Position numbers and translations under genes: made by a program | Shown here: positions 8,674 through 16,182 of the stretch, one piece after another | How the letters are laid out: each line of letters opens with the position of its first letter | Position numbering within the stretch: position 1 is the first letter of the stretch | Notes under the pieces: model-generated | What the model was told of the DNA's origin: nothing | What the model saw: the letters and a program-made list of their open reading frames with translations, nothing else | Database searches by the model: none | Source: a virus | Length of the DNA stretch: 23,984 nucleotides | Strand: one strand, 5' to 3' | IMG/VR virus record: IMGVR_UViG_3300044627_000187 | Span: 1 to 23,984 of that record

Positions 8674-9106
8674 TTCGTTTGCCCTTATAAAACAAATCAT
8701 CTTCTGTTATGACTCTAAAATTGACTCCGATCTTTTTAGCATAGGCTTTTGCTGCTGCCCACTTAGCATGATTAAGTGCTACTGTTGCTCTATCTCTGGC
8801 GCTTGCTACTCTGCTTTCTATCAAACTTTGTTTCTTAGGTTTAATCTCAACAATCTCTGCTTTTTGCATACCGTTTTTATCTTGGTACAAAACAAAGAAA
8901 TCAGGAACATATACTGTAGGCTTGCCTGTAAAAGGATTTCTATACGGTATTTGAATAGATTCGCTAGCCCAATGCAGAACGCTATCGTGTTTATCGCAGA
9001 ACATCATAAAACTTAATTCCCAACCGCTGCGATATTTAGGTACGTTTTTCCCTATATACTTACCTGTATTTTGAATTTTATATTTGCCTTGAGCCCAGTT
9101 AGCCAT
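8669..9106 (-). CDS. 4: Head-completion nuclease, T4 gp4-like
   Basis: At 145 residues it is about the size of T4 gp4 (head completion protein, also called 50). The N-terminal part (KYRSGWELSFMMFCDKH) and the following PYRNPF, VYVPDFFV and EIVEIKPKK match the family. They outline a TnsA-like PD-(D/E)xK nuclease core with Glu30, Asp69, Glu87 and Lys89 in the expected order. In T4 the protein acts on filled heads before tail joining. The start codon lies 1 base after the stop of the upstream gene, pointing to translational coupling. All expected catalytic positions are present, so it is probably active. Confidence 0.85.
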   Translation of the reverse strand: MANWAQGKYKIQNTGKYIGKNVPKYRSGWELSFMMFCDKHDSVLHWASESIQIPYRNPFTGKPTVYVPDFFVLYQDKNGMQKAEIVEIKPKKQSLIESRVASARDRATVALNHAKWAAAKAYAKKIGVNFRVITEDDLFYKGKRK

Positions 9107-9107
9107 G

Positions 9108-9470
9108 TTAAATTACTACATTTCTTGCAACAGGCAAGTTAGGTTCTACTGCTCCTATCACGCCATATAAACTTGTTTTGCTCTTAAAACTATTGAAGTA
9201 AAATGCCATTACTTGGTTTAACTTAACTTTGTTTACAGATTGATTCTGTAATTCTTGTAATAATGTGATGACATTTATACCATTATCTTGTGCCATTTTA
9301 AAGAAAACATAAGTGAAATTTTCTGCTATTTCTTTGGTGCCGCATACTTCTTTAAAATAAGCATAGACTTGATTATATTCATTTACGCCTATTGTGATGT
9401 CTTGTTTATAGAAAGCATCAAATATTTGAACAGTTTGATCTAAGGTATTTTTTGTAATTTCATAAAGCAT
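9108..9470 (-). CDS. Small conserved phage protein of unknown function (120 aa)
   Basis: The protein is mostly helical (TLDQTVQIFDAFYKQDI, EYNQVYAYFKEVCG, NFTYVFFKMAQDNGINV, NQVMAFYFNSFKSKTSLYGV) and ends in PNLPVARNVVI. No catalytic motif is visible. Its place between the tube-like gene and the gp4 nuclease, with gaps of 5 and 1 bases, makes it part of the tail/head-completion operon. An AAGGA site precedes the ATG. A structural or assembly role is likely from context only. I recall similar proteins in marine T4-like phages but cannot name the family. Confidence 0.7.
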   Translation of the reverse strand: MLYEITKNTLDQTVQIFDAFYKQDITIGVNEYNQVYAYFKEVCGTKEIAENFTYVFFKMAQDNGINVITLLQELQNQSVNKVKLNQVMAFYFNSFKSKTSLYGVIGAVEPNLPVARNVVI

Positions 9471-9475
9471 ATATG

Positions 9476-10675
9476 TTATCCTTTAGGAGGAATTTGAGTG
9501 CCTGCTGTTGGTGTCGATCTTCTAGTGCTAGTTACTGTGACTTCTTGTAAATCATCAATAGAACCTGTATTATTTGATTTAGGTGACTCAATCTTCTTTC
9601 TAGTTTTACCTACAGATAAGGATCCTAATGCTCCTTTAATTAAATTCTCTGCTTCTAACTTCCCTGCTGTCTTTAAGTCAAATGTTTTTAAATTATTATA
9701 TGTAGCACCAGCAATCTTTGCTGCACCTACTAAATCGCCCTCTAATAGATTTCCTATAAATCCACCTACACCATCTACTATGCCTGCAGGGCCTAATATT
9801 TTGCCGTTAGCACCAGGTATGCTTATTGGACTTGATTCTTTATCATAACTTGCAGCGTCAGCAAAATAAGGCATTTGCGGAACAGGTGTATCATCACCAT
9901 TAAATGCACCTTCATCATATTGCACGTATTCATAATCTAGTGTCATGCGATTGGTCATGATACCATTGCCCATTTCGTAATCATATGTGTCATGTGCGAA
10001 TTGAGTTATTATTGGATTAATAAGTGTATATTGTGTGAACTTGTGTTGATTGAATCCAAATATTTTTATATAAGAAAAGAATGATTGCTTACTAACTCCA
10101 TATGTCGGTGCATTACTTCCTGCTGCTGTTCCTGTAGATTCACCTATATAGCCCCAATCAAGTTTGCTATCCATGTCATAAGAATAAATGTTTCTAGTTC
10201 TATCATAAGGCTTAGGTGTATTAGGTGTTGAATTTGTTAATGAACCACCTTTTACAGCATCTTTATAATAATACGTATAGTAAGCATACCATAATTTATT
10301 GATAACGTTTGAGTTATCATCATGAAAATTTATTTCTACAGGTTCGTAATTAATCTTTGACTGTGCTAAACGTTTTCTATTATATTGATTTAAAATTGTT
10401 GTATTGAATCTATAGGAAGGAAGTCTAACGTCTTTTACAAGTAATCCGAAATTGGGTTGTTCAGTTCCCCAGAAAGGTTGTACGCTTTCAGTATTAATAC
10501 CGAACTCAACGTGAAATAAAAATTTATATTTAGGTGCTAGTGCGTAACTGTCACTGACGAACGTCTTACTAGCATGACGGAAATCTTTAAAATACATGCC
10601 GCCGGGCGCTTGCGGAGTACCGAAGAACGCACCGGCAGCACTTTGTAGTTGCTGGGCCCAATAACCTTTAGCCAT
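9476..10675 (-). CDS. Tail-tube-like (gp19/gp54 superfamily) protein (399 aa)
   Basis: Residues about 45-275 have the layout of a T4 gp19-type tube domain. A first strand LAPKYKFLFHVEFGI is followed by LLVKDVRLPSYRFNTTILNQYNRK, a segment INYEPVEINFHDD, and a late hairpin NRMTLDYEYVQYDEG. It is longer than gp19 (210 aa here) and has an insert plus a C-terminal extension of about 110 residues. The extension ends in a low-complexity tail containing LQEVTVTSTRR, a motif shared with the 1497-aa protein. By analogy with gp54 or gp48, it may initiate or cap the tube at the baseplate; this is inference. It starts 15 bases after the gp19-like stop with a strong AGGAG site. Confidence 0.7.
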   Translation of the reverse strand: MAKGYWAQQLQSAAGAFFGTPQAPGGMYFKDFRHASKTFVSDSYALAPKYKFLFHVEFGINTESVQPFWGTEQPNFGLLVKDVRLPSYRFNTTILNQYNRKRLAQSKINYEPVEINFHDDNSNVINKLWYAYYTYYYKDAVKGGSLTNSTPNTPKPYDRTRNIYSYDMDSKLDWGYIGESTGTAAGSNAPTYGVSKQSFFSYIKIFGFNQHKFTQYTLINPIITQFAHDTYDYEMGNGIMTNRMTLDYEYVQYDEGAFNGDDTPVPQMPYFADAASYDKESSPISIPGANGKILGPAGIVDGVGGFIGNLLEGDLVGAAKIAGATYNNLKTFDLKTAGKLEAENLIKGALGSLSVGKTRKKIESPKSNNTGSIDDLQEVTVTSTRRSTPTAGTQIPPKG

Positions 10676-10690
10676 TGTAGGCTCCTAAAC

Positions 10691-11323
10691 TTACGATCCT
10701 ATACCAGTTGTTGAAGTACCAGATAAGATTCTTCCAATATCTTGACCAACACCGCTTGTTAGTGGTGATTGAATTGCGTTATCGTAGCAAATAGTTAACT
10801 GAATTGTTACTGCATCGCTTTGACCATAATTCAATTGTTGATAGTTTGCTGTCTTTAACCAGCAACCATATAGTTCCCATGTTTCAAGAACTGCAGGAAC
10901 TTGTGTACCGTTACCACCATCAAGAATTTCAATGTTAGTTTGAAACTTATAATCTTGACCAGCAGCAGCAGATGATTGCTCAACGAAATCTACTTGCTTC
11001 TGTAATTGTTGTCCAACAGCCTTAGAAACAGAACCAGTTGCATCATCACGGATAGTAGTTGTGATATCAGTCCATGAATGCTTGCCTGCAATTTTTACAA
11101 CTGAGTTGTAAATTTGTAGGGGAATTTCTTGCCATTGTACAGTTGGTCTGTTGATATCAACAACTTGCTTAGTTAATGACAAACCACCTGTTGTGTCAAC
11201 TCCAAAATTAATGAAGTTAACTCTAAAGCGATATTGTAGTTTAGGCATGAGTAAGCCCTGGTTACCACCTGCGTTGTCACCAGCGACTGTCATGTTAAAC
11301 AATGATTGTGAGGCTGTTGCCAT
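10691..11323 (-). CDS. 19: Tail tube protein, T4 gp19-like
   Basis: At 210 residues it is somewhat longer than T4 gp19 (163). The pattern is characteristic: KLQYRFRVNFINFG, SLTKQVVDINRPTVQWQEI, IYNSVVKIAGKHSWTDITTT, a helix (VSKAVGQQLQKQVDFVEQ), then TWELYGCWLKTANYQQLNYG and AVTIQLTICYDNA. Hexamers of this protein stack to form the inner tail tube, which the sheath surrounds. It lies directly downstream of the sheath gene, as in T4. It has its own GATAAATA promoter and a TAGGAG ribosome-binding site. Confidence is high because fold pattern, size and neighbour agree. Confidence 0.9.
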   Translation of the reverse strand: MATASQSLFNMTVAGDNAGGNQGLLMPKLQYRFRVNFINFGVDTTGGLSLTKQVVDINRPTVQWQEIPLQIYNSVVKIAGKHSWTDITTTIRDDATGSVSKAVGQQLQKQVDFVEQSSAAAGQDYKFQTNIEILDGGNGTQVPAVLETWELYGCWLKTANYQQLNYGQSDAVTIQLTICYDNAIQSPLTSGVGQDIGRILSGTSTTGIGS

Positions 11324-11347
11324 TTGTAAAATCTCCTAATATAATAT

Positions 11348-11355
11348 TATTTATC
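11348..11355 (-). promoter_or_regulatory. T4-type late promoter (GATAAATA) for the tail tube gene
   Basis: GATAAATA on the minus strand is 24 bases before the gp19-like ATG. It directly follows the hairpin downstream of the sheath gene. An AGGAG site lies between it and the start, so tube production can be raised independently of sheath. Confidence 0.6.
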
Positions 11356-11358
11356 TTA

Positions 11359-11385
11359 ATTGAGGCTCATTACCTGAGCCTCAAT
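11359..11385 (-). terminator. Hairpin between sheath and tube genes (possible attenuator or 3' end)
   Basis: A perfect 11-bp stem ATTGAGGCTCA/TGAGCCTCAAT with a 5-base loop begins 4 bases after the sheath stop. On the minus strand it is followed by TAAGATAAATA rather than a T run. A classical Rho-independent terminator is therefore doubtful; mRNA 3'-end protection or partial termination fits better. Confidence 0.5.
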
Positions 11386-11389
11386 ATTC

Positions 11390-14300
11390 TTACGCTTGAT
11401 TTCCTATTTCACCTGTATTCAATATACGTACTGGGATGTAGATAAACTCTGCTGCCTTCACAGGCTCAATTGCAACGTCTACCCATAACTCATTACGATC
11501 TATTCTTTCTGGAGTATTGTTTGACTCATCACAGACTACTAGGTAATCATATAAACCTCTCTTCGCAACAAGATCAATCATTAGTGACTGAACTACGCCT
11601 GCTATACCTGCTCTTGTAATGGCGTCATTTGGTTCAAACACGAAAGGTCTTCCTGCTATAGTCAATTGACGACGAATATAAGCCACGAGTCTTGAGACAT
11701 TTGTACGGTCTAGTGCGCTTTGAGTATCCAATGAATTCTTGTTACCAAAGTTTAACAAACCGTTACCAGTAAAGAACACTAGTGGATTGATTTGATTTTC
11801 ATAACAAACATCACGTATACCTATACGTGTTTTAGTTGCTACGAATTCGCCTGTTGCTGCATCTAAGTAACCGATACTTGTTGCATTGCCTATCTGACCT
11901 CTCAATGTACCTGCTGCTGCGAACCAAGGATAAGCAATCGTGTCATTACGTAAGAATGTACGCAACATCATAAATGAAGCCGGTACGACAACGTTGTTAC
12001 CACTTAGGTCAACTGCTGTACCGCTTGGGTAGAATAGACCCATGTATTCATTACGATTTACTAATCCATCTTCACCTGTGCTTGATACACCAGCAGCGTT
12101 TGTTGCCCATTCTCTGATGGCTGTAGCATCTTCTGGTAGACGCAATGGAGTATCACCTATGATATATCCTGTATCGTTGCGTGCCTGATTGAGTTCAATC
12201 ATGGCTGCTTGACATTCTGGATAATTTGGTGTAGCAATCAAGTTGAAGAAGTTATCTTCGTCACGTATTGCAGTATTGCTTGCTATCACAGAATTCAATG
12301 CTTCTACTACCATATTTCTTTGAGCCTTACGACCCATATAAGGTGCGCCGTTTGATTGTAAGCCTGATACGCTGTACCAAGTTCCAGTAGCCATCGGCAA
12401 CCAATATGTTGTATCCTCTGGATCATTTCCTGTAGTTGCTTTTATACAGACATAAAATGTCTGTGAAAATAACACTCTGTCTCCAGGAACATAATTTGCA
12501 GAATTGCTGTATACATCAACTAAATCGCCATATGCTGAAACTGTAAAATAATTTGATTTATATTGTTTTACGTTGTTACCGCTACGGCGTGTATTGAATA
12601 ACAAAATACCTGTTGGTGATAATCCTGGATCTGGACAATCTAAATCAGTATAGTCGCTTGTTAGCATTGATTTAGTTGTTGGGATAGGATCTTCAATTGG
12701 ATCAACTGCACCAGTGCCGCTCCAACGTGCATCTTGGAACAATACACCTGAGCCGCTGGTATTATCTGAATTATCAATTAGTACCCACTGATCTTCACCA
12801 TTGACTGATTGCCAACGATTGATTAATGGATAATTGTCAAGATCGCTTGTGTCAATCCACAAGTCACCATACACTAATTCGGTGCCATCGCTTTGAGTAG
12901 TTGGTGCTGAAGCACTGAATTGTGGTCCATTTGGATCAGTTTCGTTGCTACCGCTTGGTAGTGGGAAACCATTTGAATCAAAGTCAGGTACATTCTTATA
13001 ACCTGTCCAACCTGTTGAAGTTTTAACCATGATATCAACTTGGTTAGTGATTTGTGAATAGAACCAATTTTGATTTTGTGCTGGAGGATTTACTGGAGCA
13101 CTATCGTTTGCTTCATATGTAAATTCTACCCAGTTACTTAATAGTGTATAGAATTGATAATTAGGAGCATTTGTAGCAGTGTTTGATAATACTACTTTAA
13201 GTACGCCGCCTGATCCATTAACTGCTGTAACTTCTACAGCAAAGTCATTATCAGGACTTGAACCGCCTAATCCTACACTGTCACCGTCCCATGATACTAT
13301 GTCTCCCACTGCATAGCCAGAGCCTGCAGAAGCAATTGCATCAATCACATATTGTAGTTGACTACCTGACATAGATACACTTAAAGTCAATCCGGACCCT
13401 GCACCAGTTGTGCTTGTTTGTGCAGCAGTAGTGATCTGGCGACCCTTGACGCCGTCAAATTTGACTCCTTCATCATCTCCTGCAACTAGTCCTGCTGTTG
13501 CTAAGAAACCATTTGATATACCAGTCGCATAAACTGTATCGCTTATTTTGATTTCGCCACCTAGTGTATGTGTGAGTTGTAGTGCACCATCAGTTGAAAC
13601 TGATGCTATAGTATAAGGTATAGCAGCAGTAGTCCAAGCATCTGCTACGTCCGCTACAGTTGAATTATCATTAATTGTCACTGTATAAGGACCTAGATAT
13701 GATGTTGAGTTCGCTTGTGATGTATATACTGTCAAATAGTAAGGTCCGCTGTTGAATTCAGGATTTATAACTGAACCAGTCACAACAGTTTGACCGGTTG
13801 TTAAACGTCTCCAATAATAGATTGGACCTGTGACATCTACAGAATCATATTGAGCGTATAGAGTTCCAGCAGGTATTGCTTTTCCTCCTGTTGGATCAAG
13901 ATCATTAGTAGCCTGTGTATCACTTAGTGCTAGATTTACATTTCTTGATGTCCATAAACCTGTAGTACTATTGAATACTAACATTCTTGGGTTGAAGCCA
14001 TTGCCTGAATTACCAACCTTCATCCATATTGAGCCACTTGGGCGAGGTACGTCCTGACCCTGTTGCCATAATGGTTGTTGAGCAGCAGTGCCGTATTCGA
14101 ATGCTGGAGAATTATATTCTCCTGCTTCGATACCTAGATCGGCTAATACTGTGCCTGTACCGGCTGCTATTACCATACCATCATAACTATAAATTTGTAA
14201 TCTGCCTGCTGAGTTAACACTTGCACTTAAATCTTTATAACCTAAGTTGTTTATAGCATCTTTTACTTTTGCCACTGTGTTATTTGGTCCTGCAGGAACA

Positions 14301-15070
14301 GTGATTGTTGTAGTAGTGTCGGCACCGCCACCAGGTATCGTGATAGTAAATGTATTACCTGCTGTCAATGTATCAGGTGAAGCAGTACCTACTACAGCAG
14401 GTAAACTCATGCGCCATGCTGCTGATCCTAATGCTACCCATGTGTTTAAATAATTCTTATAGAAAAATTGAAACACTGTGTTTGGTGTATCTGGTAGTTG
14501 AAGTGCGTTGACAGCATAACTACCGATTTGACCTAGTGTTTGTAAAGGATAACCATTACTAATATTTGAACTATCAATTATAACGATAGGTTCAACTAGT
14601 GAAAAACTACCTGTAGTTGCATTAAATTCATAAATGCCCCAGTCTGTTGCTGATGTATCTAACCAATATGAACCGTTAGCCACTGGACTTGTTGGTCTTG
14701 TTGCTGAACCTTCTAGGCTTGCTAAGTCAATGTCTGCTCTTAAGCAATAAACACGATTAGATGCACCTAGTGCAGAATATGCTGCAAATAGACCATATTC
14801 GTTTAGTTCATAACCTTGAAGTGGTGTACCATTGTCTGTGTAGAAAATTGGATTACCGTAAAGAGTTACTAAGTCGCGTTGACTTGTGACTTCTTTAAGT
14901 TTTCCAGCATTCGCTGAAGTGGTCATTACCGCTACTGAAGTGTCTGTACCGCTTACTTTGTTTGAAGCAGTAGCAAATACTACTAGGGGAACTGAACCTG
15001 TTGTGGCTGGTAGATATTGACTTTGATCAATAACTGTGACTGATACGCCCGGTGAAATTAGTGTTGGCAT
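11390..15070 (-). CDS. 18: Tail sheath protein, T4 gp18-like, greatly enlarged (1226 aa)
   Basis: Residues 1-117 (MPTLISPGVSVTVIDQSQY to NRVYCLRADI) are the N-terminal sheath domain. Residues about 786-1226 include the sheath hallmark GILLFNTRRSGNNVKQY, the helix region near 980, and the conserved C-terminal domain (SRLVAYIRRQLTIAGRPFVFEPND, ELWVDVAIEPVKAAEFIYIPV). T4 gp18 has 659 residues; here about 670 are inserted after residue 117. The insert holds W-rich GSYWLDTS and GDLWIDTS modules, two segments resembling flagellar-hook repeats, and a GSGYAVGDIV module. A short CBM5/12-like stretch lies at 852-892. The sheath contracts to drive the tube through the cell envelope, and the inserted domains would face outward. 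Start: AGGA site before ATG, with a TATAAATA promoter upstream. Confidence 0.92.
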   Translation of the reverse strand: MPTLISPGVSVTVIDQSQYLPATTGSVPLVVFATASNKVSGTDTSVAVMTTSANAGKLKEVTSQRDLVTLYGNPIFYTDNGTPLQGYELNEYGLFAAYSALGASNRVYCLRADIDLASLEGSATRPTSPVANGSYWLDTSATDWGIYEFNATTGSFSLVEPIVIIDSSNISNGYPLQTLGQIGSYAVNALQLPDTPNTVFQFFYKNYLNTWVALGSAAWRMSLPAVVGTASPDTLTAGNTFTITIPGGGADTTTTITVPAGPNNTVAKVKDAINNLGYKDLSASVNSAGRLQIYSYDGMVIAAGTGTVLADLGIEAGEYNSPAFEYGTAAQQPLWQQGQDVPRPSGSIWMKVGNSGNGFNPRMLVFNSTTGLWTSRNVNLALSDTQATNDLDPTGGKAIPAGTLYAQYDSVDVTGPIYYWRRLTTGQTVVTGSVINPEFNSGPYYLTVYTSQANSTSYLGPYTVTINDNSTVADVADAWTTAAIPYTIASVSTDGALQLTHTLGGEIKISDTVYATGISNGFLATAGLVAGDDEGVKFDGVKGRQITTAAQTSTTGAGSGLTLSVSMSGSQLQYVIDAIASAGSGYAVGDIVSWDGDSVGLGGSSPDNDFAVEVTAVNGSGGVLKVVLSNTATNAPNYQFYTLLSNWVEFTYEANDSAPVNPPAQNQNWFYSQITNQVDIMVKTSTGWTGYKNVPDFDSNGFPLPSGSNETDPNGPQFSASAPTTQSDGTELVYGDLWIDTSDLDNYPLINRWQSVNGEDQWVLIDNSDNTSGSGVLFQDARWSGTGAVDPIEDPIPTTKSMLTSDYTDLDCPDPGLSPTGILLFNTRRSGNNVKQYKSNYFTVSAYGDLVDVYSNSANYVPGDRVLFSQTFYVCIKATTGNDPEDTTYWLPMATGTWYSVSGLQSNGAPYMGRKAQRNMVVEALNSVIASNTAIRDEDNFFNLIATPNYPECQAAMIELNQARNDTGYIIGDTPLRLPEDATAIREWATNAAGVSSTGEDGLVNRNEYMGLFYPSGTAVDLSGNNVVVPASFMMLRTFLRNDTIAYPWFAAAGTLRGQIGNATSIGYLDAATGEFVATKTRIGIRDVCYENQINPLVFFTGNGLLNFGNKNSLDTQSALDRTNVSRLVAYIRRQLTIAGRPFVFEPNDAITRAGIAGVVQSLMIDLVAKRGLYDYLVVCDESNNTPERIDRNELWVDVAIEPVKAAEFIYIPVRILNTGEIGNQA
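12395..12517 (-). other. CBM5/12-like module inserted in the sheath
   Basis: Sheath residues about 852-892 read YSNSANYVPGDRVLFSQTF, then YVCIKAT and a closing TYWLP. The Y-x-x-G-D-x-V...Y...W spacing is like that in the gp14-like protein and in CBM5/12-type modules. This is a by-eye call. Confidence 0.4.
12716..14719 (-). other. Large outward-facing insertion in the sheath gene
   Basis: Residues about 118-785 have no counterpart in T4 gp18. Visible sub-modules are GSYWLDTS (124-165), hook-like repeats TFTITIPG and PYTVTINDNSTVADV (229-315 and 440-525) and PSGSIWMKVG (344-378). Also present are SGYAVGDIVSW with a following GGVLKVVLS (560-630) and YGDLWIDTS (722-766). The limits are estimated by eye from where sheath-like sequence stops and resumes. 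Confidence 0.65.
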
Positions 15071-15092
15071 TTTTTTATTCCTACGTTATATT

Positions 15093-15121
15093 TTGAGGGT
15101 AACTACCCTGTTGCTTAATAT
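15093..15121 (+). promoter_or_regulatory. Weak sigma70-like promoter candidate for the HNH-like gene
   Basis: TTGAGG and TAATAT are separated by 17 bases, each matching four of six consensus positions. The implied start is about 6 bases before the TTG codon at 15134. The match is modest, and the region overlaps the sheath late promoter on the other strand. Confidence 0.3.
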
Positions 15122-15129
15122 TATTTATA
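15122..15129 (-). promoter_or_regulatory. Consensus T4 late promoter (TATAAATA) for the sheath gene
   Basis: This is the only exact TATAAATA octamer I found upstream of a minus-strand late gene here. It lies 51 bases before the sheath ATG, giving a leader of about 45 bases. The leader ends in GTAGGAATAAAAAA before ATG and contains a small GGGT/ACCC inverted repeat. Confidence 0.65.
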
Positions 15130-15133
15130 ATAA

Positions 15134-15532
15134 TTGGCAAAAAAGCGCACTTTAGCAAACCTTCAAAGGTTTTTAAGTAAATACAACGTGAGACCTATCT
15201 GTAAGCAATGTAACAAGAACTTTTGTGCTGTTAACTATATAAAAAACGATGTTCGTCACTATAGGAGCATATGTGACGAATGCGGCAGTAAAAAGCCTAA
15301 GGTTAAGCCTAAACAAAAAAATTGGGAAAAAGCAGGCTATAAAAAGAAAACAGTCTGTGATAACTGTGGATTTAAGGCTTTATATAATACTCAAATGACA
15401 GTTTTCCATATAGACGGAAATCTTAAGAATTCAAAACACAACAATTTAAGAACAATCTGTTTGAATTGCGTAGAGATTGTTAAACGTAAAGAAGTAACTT
15501 GGAAGCGAGGAGACTTAACTGTTGATTATTAA
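15134..15532 (+). CDS. HNH-like zinc-ribbon protein (132 aa)
   Basis: Two zinc-binding Cys groups are visible: C23xxC26 with C47xxC50, and C75xxC78 with C109xxC112. Between the latter pairs is FHIDGNLKNSKHNNLRTI, with His92, Asn96 and Asn103/104, which has the layout of an HNH treble-clef nuclease motif. HNH proteins of this size act as DNA nicking or cutting enzymes or packaging partners. Similar small proteins occur in cyanophage-type genomes, but their substrate is unknown to me. The start is a TTG directly after an in-frame TAA, with no clear ribosome-binding site and no alternative ATG before the first zinc pair. It runs opposite to its neighbours and overlaps the dNMP kinase 3' end by 18 bases. 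Whether it is active cannot be told. Confidence 0.75.
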   Translation: MAKKRTLANLQRFLSKYNVRPICKQCNKNFCAVNYIKNDVRHYRSICDECGSKKPKVKPKQKNWEKAGYKKKTVCDNCGFKALYNTQMTVFHIDGNLKNSKHNNLRTICLNCVEIVKRKEVTWKRGDLTVDY

Positions 15533-16147
15533 ATCTACATTACGATGAAGTTCATCTATAGTACCATTGTTCTCAACGTAATAATCATAATCTAACCCAA
15601 CGCTGCTATATTCACTAGCATGGACTCCAAGATTGTCTAAAACTTTTCTGGCTTCTAGATAACCCTCTGTATAATAACCCTTATTTAAGGCTACAGCACT
15701 ATCATACCAATCAGGATTAGTACCCCGTGAAACACGTATCGTTATACCACCTGCACGTTTAATGCTTTTTAACTCATTAGGAAAACGACAATCACTTATC
15801 ACTATGTCATCTTTGACACTACGCAGTTTATTTTCAATACTTGCGATCCATATATCATCATGGAATGCCCTACGCCCTACTTCTGTTCCCCACTGTTGTA
15901 GTACCCATCTAGGAGTTAGATGTGGGATGCTTAATCTTTCTGCCCACCAAGTATCTATGGTATCACGCCATTCACGGCTATACTTTGTGGTACCCTCAAG
16001 TAATTCACGTTCCCAGCCAAAAATACTTGCGATAGCATCCTTTAGGGGTTCAGCATAACTCATACGCCTAAATCCCTTGAACGTGATCAAATAGTCGGCA
16101 ATGGTATCTTTGCCGCTTCCTATAAAGCCTGCTACACCTACTATCAT
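15515..16147 (-). CDS. 1: Deoxynucleoside monophosphate kinase, T4 gp1-like
   Basis: The N-terminus has a P-loop, GFIGSGKDT (residues 7-15, Lys13), followed by MSYAEPLKDAIASIFGW, the usual nucleotide-site helix of phage dNMP kinases. TPRWVLQQWGTEVGR, DIWIASI and DIVISDCRFPNE fit the family, including the DxRFPNE segment. Length 210 is close to T4 gp1 (241). The enzyme phosphorylates dNMPs to dNDPs and so recycles host DNA precursors. It lies just after the neck gene but has its own sigma70-like promoter that overlaps that gene's stop, so it can be expressed early. No Shine-Dalgarno is visible; the predicted transcript start coincides with the ATG. It converges with the HNH-like gene. Confidence 0.88.
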   Translation of the reverse strand: MIVGVAGFIGSGKDTIADYLITFKGFRRMSYAEPLKDAIASIFGWERELLEGTTKYSREWRDTIDTWWAERLSIPHLTPRWVLQQWGTEVGRRAFHDDIWIASIENKLRSVKDDIVISDCRFPNELKSIKRAGGITIRVSRGTNPDWYDSAVALNKGYYTEGYLEARKVLDNLGVHASEYSSVGLDYDYYVENNGTIDELHRNVDLIINS

Positions 16148-16153
16148 ATAAAA

Positions 16154-16182
16154 AGTATAACAATAATTTGTAGTAAAATCAA
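16154..16182 (-). promoter_or_regulatory. Sigma70-like early promoter of the dNMP kinase gene
   Basis: On the minus strand TTGATT and TATACT are separated by exactly 17 bases. The -35 box overlaps the TGA stop of the neck gene. The ATG at 16147 begins 7 bases after the -10 box, at the expected start of transcription, so the mRNA would be leaderless or nearly so. Confidence 0.6.

Noticed and set aside
15126-15131. Perfect TATAAT on the plus strand just before the HNH-like gene
   Set aside because: The start of transcription would fall inside the coding sequence after the TTG, there is no -35 box at a suitable distance, and the sequence is explained by the sheath late promoter on the other strand.
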